This document shows positions 58,929 to 64,000 of a stretch of 64,000 nt of DNA, piece by piece; position 1 is the first letter of the stretch; every line of letters starts with the position of its first letter. The stretch covers positions 682,001 to 746,000 of the forward strand of contig NZ_CP079865.1 of the NCBI RefSeq assembly GCF_025263565.1, written 5' to 3'. The stretch comes from Mycobacterium sp. SMC-8 (GTDB taxonomy: Bacteria > Actinomycetota > Actinomycetes > Mycobacteriales > Mycobacteriaceae). The notes beneath the pieces are model-generated. The model worked only from the letters and a program-made list of their open reading frames with translations. It was not told where the DNA came from and did not search any database. A program made the position numbers and the translations under genes.

Positions 58929-60313
58929 CGCACCAGAGCCTTTCTTGAATCGGTCGCCGCAGTGGCGATGTCCGTCAACTCGGCCGCAACACGTTGCCCC
59001 GACCTGATCGCGCCTTCCATCAACCCGAAGAACTCCAGGCTGGTCTCCGTGCCCGCCCAGTGGATACGGCCGTGGGGGTGGGTCAGCGTCGGCCCCAGCC
59101 GCAGCCAGTCGCCCGGGCCGAAGAGCGCCGCGTAACAGCCCCTGCTGTACTTCTCGGCCAGCCAGTCGGTGACGGTGCACCCCGCGGGCGCCGGCAGGTC
59201 AGGGAAAAGCCTGCGGGTATGGGCCAGCGCCGCGGTCAACTTGTCCGAAGACGACAGTCGCGAGAACGCCGTTGCCGCCTCACCGGTGACGAAACCCGTG
59301 AGAACTCCTGCTGATTCGTCCGGTGGCGAATCGTCGACGGTGGACAGCAGCGGCCCGCCGGTGCTCACCGACCAGCCGGACAGTCCGCGGTCCCGCCACA
59401 CCGGCGCGGGAAACCCCAGTTGCACCTTGATCGCACAACCGCGACCGGTGACCTCCGACGCCCGTGGCGCCGGCAGACCCGGCCGGAAGTCGATCCGCTG
59501 CGCGAGCAGCGGCGGGAGGGCCACGACCACCCGGTCGGCCCGATGGGTCGAGCGCGCACCGTCGGAGTCCGACACGCAGCGCACCAGCACACCGTCGTCG
59601 TCCTGTTCGATCGCGTGCACCGGCTGCTGCAGGTGCACCCGGTCGCCGAGCTGCGCTGCGAGTGCCTCACACAGCAGATGTGAGCCGCCGTCGATCCGCC
59701 ACTGCTGGGCGCCACCCTCGAACGCGTTGAGATACCTGATACCGCCGCCGGATCGGAGGTAAAAGGCCATGTGCAGCGCCGAGATCGCCGCCGGGTCGGC
59801 GGCCATCATCTCCCCGAGGAACAACGGGAAGAACGTGTGCGCGTCCGCACGTATGTCCTCATCGGCCAGCCAGCGCGCTGCTGAGATCCGGTCCAGCTGT
59901 TGCGCACCGGGTGTCAGCCAGGGCGCATCGGGGTGTACCCGCTCGACGAGATCCTCGAGCCGGTCGAAGAGATCACCCAGCGCGATCGCGTTCAGCGGGG
60001 GCACCCGCCCCGGCGAGGTGGAGCGTTGGTCACCGATCAGGAAGGTGCTCTCCCCCGCCATCGCCGTGGACGCGAGCTTCAGGCCGTGCCGGTCGATCAG
60101 TCTGAGCAGTTCGGTGTGCCGGACCCCGAGGTAGGCGGCACCTCCGTCGCCGACGGCGCCGTCTGCGACCGACACCCCGTGCATCCGGCCGCCCACGCGG
60201 TCGCGCGCTTCCAGCACGAGGACCTCCGCCCCGTCGGCTGCCAACTCGACTGCGGCGGTGAGTCCGGCCAGCCCGGCGCCGATGACGACGACGCGCATAC
60301 CTCCGGCACTCAC
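58925..60313 (-). CDS. FAD-dependent amine oxidase-like protein
   Basis: The product is 462 aa. FAD motif VVVIGAGLAGLTAAVELAAD (residues 8-27), then LEARDRVGGRMHG, and the C-terminal WAGTETSLEFFGLMEGAIRS typical of flavin monoamine oxidases. It would oxidise an amine to an imine or aldehyde. Its position between the PCP gene and the kamA-like gene, coupled to both by 4-base overlaps, suggests that it acts on the module B amino acid, free or carrier-bound. The substrate is unknown. Confidence 0.86.
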   Translation of the reverse strand: MSAGGMRVVVIGAGLAGLTAAVELAADGAEVLVLEARDRVGGRMHGVSVADGAVGDGGAAYLGVRHTELLRLIDRHGLKLASTAMAGESTFLIGDQRSTSPGRVPPLNAIALGDLFDRLEDLVERVHPDAPWLTPGAQQLDRISAARWLADEDIRADAHTFFPLFLGEMMAADPAAISALHMAFYLRSGGGIRYLNAFEGGAQQWRIDGGSHLLCEALAAQLGDRVHLQQPVHAIEQDDDGVLVRCVSDSDGARSTHRADRVVVALPPLLAQRIDFRPGLPAPRASEVTGRGCAIKVQLGFPAPVWRDRGLSGWSVSTGGPLLSTVDDSPPDESAGVLTGFVTGEAATAFSRLSSSDKLTAALAHTRRLFPDLPAPAGCTVTDWLAEKYSRGCYAALFGPGDWLRLGPTLTHPHGRIHWAGTETSLEFFGLMEGAIRSGQRVAAELTDIATAATDSRKALVR

Positions 60314-60531
60314 GACGTCACGGCCGCGGTGAGATCGAAAAGCCCCTCCGGCGTGGGATAGTCGACCATGTCGTCGTAGGTCAACTCGATCCCGAAGTCC
60401 CGCGCGATCGCACTGAGCACCCTGGTCGCCAACAGAGAATCGCCGCCGAGCTCGAAGAAGTCCGAGTGTTCGTCCACCTCGGGGATGTTCAAGACCCGAC
60501 GGAAGATTCCGGCGATGTGTTCGGCGCTCAT
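60310..60531 (-). CDS. Peptidyl/aryl carrier protein of module B
   Basis: The product is 73 aa. The attachment Ser is Ser32 in DFFELGGDSLLATRVLSAIA, the exact NRPS carrier motif. It overlaps the adenylation gene upstream and the oxidase gene downstream by 4 bases each, which ties it to both. It would be loaded with phosphopantetheine and then with the amino acid activated by the neighbouring A domain. Confidence 0.92.
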   Translation of the reverse strand: MSAEHIAGIFRRVLNIPEVDEHSDFFELGGDSLLATRVLSAIARDFGIELTYDDMVDYPTPEGLFDLTAAVTS

Positions 60532-62066
60532 CGGCGTGCTCCTTTGTTGTTGCTGTCCACTACGGCACGCTGCGTCGCAGCGCGGTCGACCTTTCCGCTG
60601 GCCGTGTACACCAGCTCTTCCACGAACCGGACCCGGCTCGGCACGAACTGTGACGGCAGGCGCTCACCGAGGTATCGCTTGAGATCTCCGCCGGTAACCT
60701 CGCGCGTGGCCACCACGTAAGCCGTCAGCGCCGTTCCGCCCAGTAACCGTTCCCCGACCACCACCGCTCGGCTGACCGCCGGGTGAGAGGTCAGTTGCAT
60801 CTCCACCTCAGCGGGGTGCACGCGCACGCCGCGCACCTTGACCTGCTGATCGGCGCGGCCTCGCGAGTAGAGCAGGCCGTTCTCCCCGCGGACGACGACA
60901 TCGCCGGTGTGGAACCATCGCTGCGGTCCGTCACCGTGATCGGCGACGCGGAACGCGTCGGCCGTCAGGTCCGCTGCCCCGAGGTATCCGGTCGCCAGGC
61001 CGGGTCCTGAGATCAGCAGCTCACCGTCATCGGTGACGTGGTCCCGCACATGGGGTAGCGGTCGGCCGATAGGCGCCTCGGCGTCCCCTGCGGCGAGGCG
61101 CGGTTCGGCGCCGCGACCGCTCAGCTGCACCGCATGGGTGATCATCGTGGTCTCGGTGCACCCGTAGGTGTTCAGTAGCCCGATGTGCCCGGTGTCGAGA
61201 TCACGCCATTGCCGTAGCCGAGTCGGATCGACCCGCTCACCACCGATGACCACCAGCCGCACACAGTCCGGCAATCCCGCATTCCCGTCGTTGAGAAAGA
61301 GCACGAGCTCGTGCCAGAACGCCGTGGGCAGGTCGAGCACGGTGATCTCCTGCTCGGCGAGCATGCGCAAGAACGTCGGAAACGATCCCGTGTGCGCGCG
61401 GTCGTCGAAGACGACTGCGGCCCCGGCGGTCAGCGCGGGCAGCATCTCTTCGAGGCAGGTGTCCCATCCGAGGGACGAGAACTGGAGAACACGGTCGTCC
61501 GGCGTGAGAGCGAACAGATTTTTCAGCGCACGCACCGTGACCGTCAGCGCCTTGCGAGACACGGCCACCGGCTTGGGCGTGCCGGTGGAGCCGGAGGTGC
61601 ACAGCACGTATGCGGCATCGGTGCCACGCCACCGCGGCACCGGTAGCAGTTCGACCTGCGGCCCGTCATACGGGCTCTGCTCGGCGGCGACCAGCCGATC
61701 CACTCCCAGTACGGTGGCGATGATCTTCCGGCGGCCTGCCGGGGACGCGGCATCGACCGGGCAGTAGGTCGCGTCGGCCTGCAGGATCCCGAGCAGGTGC
61801 TGGGCTGCGGACGGATGGTGCGAGACAAGTACGCCAATCAACCCTGACGGGCTCTTGGCGTCTCCCAGATGCCCGACGTCACAACGGGATGCGGTGATCC
61901 GCACCGCCTTGGCGAAGTCGCGGTAGTCGGTGGTGACGCCGTTGTGGACGACGGCAGCCCGGTCCGGCCAGCGACGGGCCGTGGCGGTGAAGTCGGCGAC
62001 CACGTCGGCCGGCTCGGACTCACGCGCGCCGGCGACGCCGGCCAGGGGTGTGCCGTGGCGCCTCAT
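60528..62066 (-). CDS. Stand-alone NRPS adenylation domain of module B
   Basis: The product is 512 aa. Core motifs seen are A3 LCTSGSTGTPKPVAVS (155-170), A4 FSSLGWDTCLEEM with Asp202 that usually binds the substrate amino group, A5 NTYGCTETTM, A8 YSRGRADQQVKVRGVRVHPA, and the A10 Lys in YTASGKVDRAA. No condensation or thioesterase domain is present. It adenylates an amino acid and loads the adjacent PCP. The neighbouring KamA-type gene makes a beta-amino acid a candidate substrate. Beta-lysine activation by free-standing A-PCP units is known from viomycin and capreomycin pathways. The start overlaps the glmS stop (ATGA). Confidence 0.9.
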   Translation of the reverse strand: MRRHGTPLAGVAGARESEPADVVADFTATARRWPDRAAVVHNGVTTDYRDFAKAVRITASRCDVGHLGDAKSPSGLIGVLVSHHPSAAQHLLGILQADATYCPVDAASPAGRRKIIATVLGVDRLVAAEQSPYDGPQVELLPVPRWRGTDAAYVLCTSGSTGTPKPVAVSRKALTVTVRALKNLFALTPDDRVLQFSSLGWDTCLEEMLPALTAGAAVVFDDRAHTGSFPTFLRMLAEQEITVLDLPTAFWHELVLFLNDGNAGLPDCVRLVVIGGERVDPTRLRQWRDLDTGHIGLLNTYGCTETTMITHAVQLSGRGAEPRLAAGDAEAPIGRPLPHVRDHVTDDGELLISGPGLATGYLGAADLTADAFRVADHGDGPQRWFHTGDVVVRGENGLLYSRGRADQQVKVRGVRVHPAEVEMQLTSHPAVSRAVVVGERLLGGTALTAYVVATREVTGGDLKRYLGERLPSQFVPSRVRFVEELVYTASGKVDRAATQRAVVDSNNKGARR

Positions 62067-63847
62067 TCGACTGTCACCGACTTGGCCAGGTTCCGCGGTT
62101 TGTCGACGTCTCGTCCCAACGCCACCGCGAGGGTCCGGGCCAGCACCTGCAGCGGTATGGTCGCCGCGATCGGACCCCAGGGTGCACCGAGCTCGCCGAG
62201 GACCGGCACCGAGCTGCCGGCGCCGCCGATCGTGATGACGCGGCCGCCACGGGCCGCCACCTCGGCGATGTTGCAGGCCAGTTTCGCGTCACCGTTGTCC
62301 ACGACGACGACGGGGGTGCCGGGTCCGACCAGAGCCAGCGGACCGTGCTTGAGCTCGCCGGCCGGGCAGTGCTCGGCCCACCGGTAGGTGAGCTCCTTCA
62401 GCTTCAACGCACCCTCGGCGGCGTACGGCACACCCGACCCCCGAGCAATGAAGATGAACCCGGGGGCTGACACGAGGTCTTCCACGATCGGCGGTATCAG
62501 GCGACGAGCACCGGCAGCGGCGGCAGCGAGCTGGTCCGGCACGCGCCGAAGATCGTCGACGATCCTGGCAGCCGTCCCGGCCGGCAGCCGGTCCATGGCC
62601 ACCATCGCCGAGATCATCACGGCCGCCCCCGAGATGACCTGGCACACGAAGGTCTTGGTGGCGGCCACCCCGATTTCCGGACCCGCCGAACAGTCGACGA
62701 CCGCATCCGCCAGCCGCGACAGCGTGGAGTGGGTGCTATTGGTGAGCGCGAGGATGCGTGAGTCGCGCAGCGCGCGGGACTCCATCGCGCGCAGCACGTC
62801 GGCGGTCTCCCCGGACTGGCTGATGGCCATGGTCAGCTGGTCGGCGTCGGCGACGTCCGCCGCGGCCTCGCTGGCGATGGTGGCGGCCACCGGCAGAGCG
62901 CCGACCGAACGTACGAGATTGCCGATCACGTTGCCGGCGTTGAGGGAAGTGCCGCATCCGACGACACGCAGCCGTCCGAACGGCGGAAGGCCCATTCGGT
63001 CCCAGAGCGCCCCGGTCGCGATGTCCGGTGCCAGGCCCTCGATCAGGAGTGCCGCCGCTCCCGGTTGTTCGTCGATTTCCTTGGCCATGTAATCGGCGTA
63101 GTCGTGCAACTCCACATCGCTGCTGCGCCACAGGCACCGGTTGGCGGCGGGTGGCGATATGAACACTCCGGAGCGGCACCACCGGTCGGTGTCCAGTTCG
63201 ACGATGTCACCCTCATCGAGGACCCGGAACTCGTCGGCCCAGTCGGCGACTGCCGCGATGTCGCTTGCAGCGAAGTCCCCGTGATCAGTGTGGGCCACCA
63301 GTAGCGGAGATCCGTTGGCCGCGACGGCGATACGCCCGGTGCCCTCTTCCAGAACGGCAAGCGCCCAGGATCCCTCGGCCCTGGCGAGCGCTTTCTGTAC
63401 GGCCTGCACGAGATCTTCTTCGGCGAACCTCTCGTCCTCGATGAGGTGGCACAGCACTTCGCTGTCCACCGTGGTAGCGAAGATATGGCCGGCACCTGTG
63501 AGTTCGGCGCGGAGTTGGTCGGCATTCTCGATGATGCCGTTGTGCACGACGCTGATCTGCCCTGTGCAGTCGGCGTGAGGGTGTGCGTTGCCCGGTGTGA
63601 CCGAGCCGTGTGTCGCCCACCGCGTGTGCCCGATCCCCGCTCCGTTGAACTGGGGCCCGTTCCACTTTCCGAGCAGTCCGTCGAGATCGTCCATCCGGCC
63701 GGTCGTCCGCAGGCGGACGACCTCACCGTCGGTGGTCTGCAGTGCCACGCCCACCGAGTCGTATCCGCGGTACTCGAGCCGCCGCAGGCCCACCCGCAGG
63801 TACTCGACCGCCGGCCGGTGCGTCCGGCACGCAATGATTCCGCACAT
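62063..63847 (-). CDS. glmS: Glutamine-fructose-6-phosphate aminotransferase, EPS-dedicated copy
   Basis: The product is 594 aa from the ATG at 63847 with AAGGAG upstream, exposing Cys2 (MCGIIACRTHRP). Glutaminase motifs are RRLEYRGYDSVGVAL and GIGHTRWATHGSVTPGNAHP. Two SIS domains follow (VGCGTSLNAG, ISQSGETADVLRAMESR, KELTYRWAEHCPAGELKHGP), with the C-terminal DKPRNLAKSVTVE. It makes glucosamine-6-phosphate for amino-sugar donors. It is slightly shorter than housekeeping GlmS and heads the module B operon, so it is probably a second, pathway-specific copy; this needs the rest of the genome. Confidence 0.9.
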   Translation of the reverse strand: MCGIIACRTHRPAVEYLRVGLRRLEYRGYDSVGVALQTTDGEVVRLRTTGRMDDLDGLLGKWNGPQFNGAGIGHTRWATHGSVTPGNAHPHADCTGQISVVHNGIIENADQLRAELTGAGHIFATTVDSEVLCHLIEDERFAEEDLVQAVQKALARAEGSWALAVLEEGTGRIAVAANGSPLLVAHTDHGDFAASDIAAVADWADEFRVLDEGDIVELDTDRWCRSGVFISPPAANRCLWRSSDVELHDYADYMAKEIDEQPGAAALLIEGLAPDIATGALWDRMGLPPFGRLRVVGCGTSLNAGNVIGNLVRSVGALPVAATIASEAAADVADADQLTMAISQSGETADVLRAMESRALRDSRILALTNSTHSTLSRLADAVVDCSAGPEIGVAATKTFVCQVISGAAVMISAMVAMDRLPAGTAARIVDDLRRVPDQLAAAAAGARRLIPPIVEDLVSAPGFIFIARGSGVPYAAEGALKLKELTYRWAEHCPAGELKHGPLALVGPGTPVVVVDNGDAKLACNIAEVAARGGRVITIGGAGSSVPVLGELGAPWGPIAATIPLQVLARTLAVALGRDVDKPRNLAKSVTVE

Positions 63848-64000
63848 CACCGAACTCCTTCGGAACGGTCGATTGGTGGGGGATCCCGAAATCCCGGCAT
63901 TCGTTTCGCGGACAGACCGTCCTGAAAACCTGATACCGACGACACAAGGTGTTGAACATCCCCCGCAAACACATTTCAACTATCTGGCCCGCAACATCTT
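63848..64000. other. Upstream region of the glmS-headed operon
   Basis: Non-coding up to the window end, apart from the glmS ribosome site (AAGGAG). It probably contains the operon promoter. No confident -35/-10 pair was seen. Confidence 0.4.

Noticed and set aside
30159..64000. Exosortase gene expected from the EPS gene set
   Set aside because: No multi-helix protein with exosortase Cys/Arg/His motifs was found; all polytopic proteins fit a flippase, a polymerase, a priming transferase or a GT-C type.

Overview
The window looks like chromosomal DNA of a fast-growing mycobacterium (Mycolicibacterium-type). It is GC-rich and carries a cholesterol-ring degradation cluster in the mycobacterial order (hsaF-hsaG-hsaE / kstD / chsH3), KstR-type operators, glycine-rich PGRS proteins and an MPT63-like secreted protein.

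Layout. (1) 1-12.2 kb: steroid catabolism. A minus-strand trio (sulfotransferase-like, SDR, DUF1214 protein) sits behind a KstR operator and diverges from an IclR regulator. A RecQ helicase with a C-terminal phosphoribosyltransferase-like tail follows. Then comes the hsaE-hsaG-hsaF operon, divergent from kstD-chsH3 across a second KstR operator. (2) 12.2-17.6 kb: a small membrane protein, two tandem exported PGRS-repeat proteins that lack a PE domain, and an MPT63-family secreted protein. (3) 17.7-29.2 kb: an accessory island that looks less GC-rich. It holds a coiled-coil protein, a glyoxalase-like protein, GNAT acetyltransferases (one apparently frameshifted), two small P-loop kinases and a prolyl aminopeptidase. 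It also holds a Tn554-type transposition trio (two tyrosine recombinases plus a TnpC/DUF6262 protein), an orphan PIN toxin-like gene and a Pro-rich protein. (4) 29.3-64 kb: a large exopolysaccharide (EPS) locus, almost all on the minus strand and largely translationally coupled.

The EPS locus has a polyprenyl-phosphate sugar transferase, a Wzx flippase, a Wzy-like polymerase, a Wzz co-polymerase fused to a degenerate tyrosine-kinase domain, five GT4 glycosyltransferases and a membrane glycosyltransferase-like protein. It also has an AlgD-type GDP-mannose dehydrogenase, two epimerase-family proteins (one without its catalytic Tyr), GlmS, a polysaccharide deacetylase and two polysaccharide lyase-type enzymes. 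The gene set resembles exosortase-A-associated EPS clusters of Gram-negative bacteria (AsnB-like amidotransferase, acyl-AMP ligase, ACP, deacetylase, GNAT/FemAB-like protein), but no exosortase is visible in the window.

The most striking feature is that the EPS locus carries two parallel carrier-protein modules, each with its own member of one paralogous GNAT-like family. Module A is an acyl-AMP ligase, an ACP and a GNAT-like protein. Module B is a stand-alone adenylation domain, a PCP, a flavin amine oxidase, a KamA-type radical SAM aminomutase and a GNAT-like protein. My inference is that each module activates a different acyl or aminoacyl group on its carrier and that the matching GNAT-like protein moves it onto the polysaccharide. 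Module B may supply a beta-amino acid.
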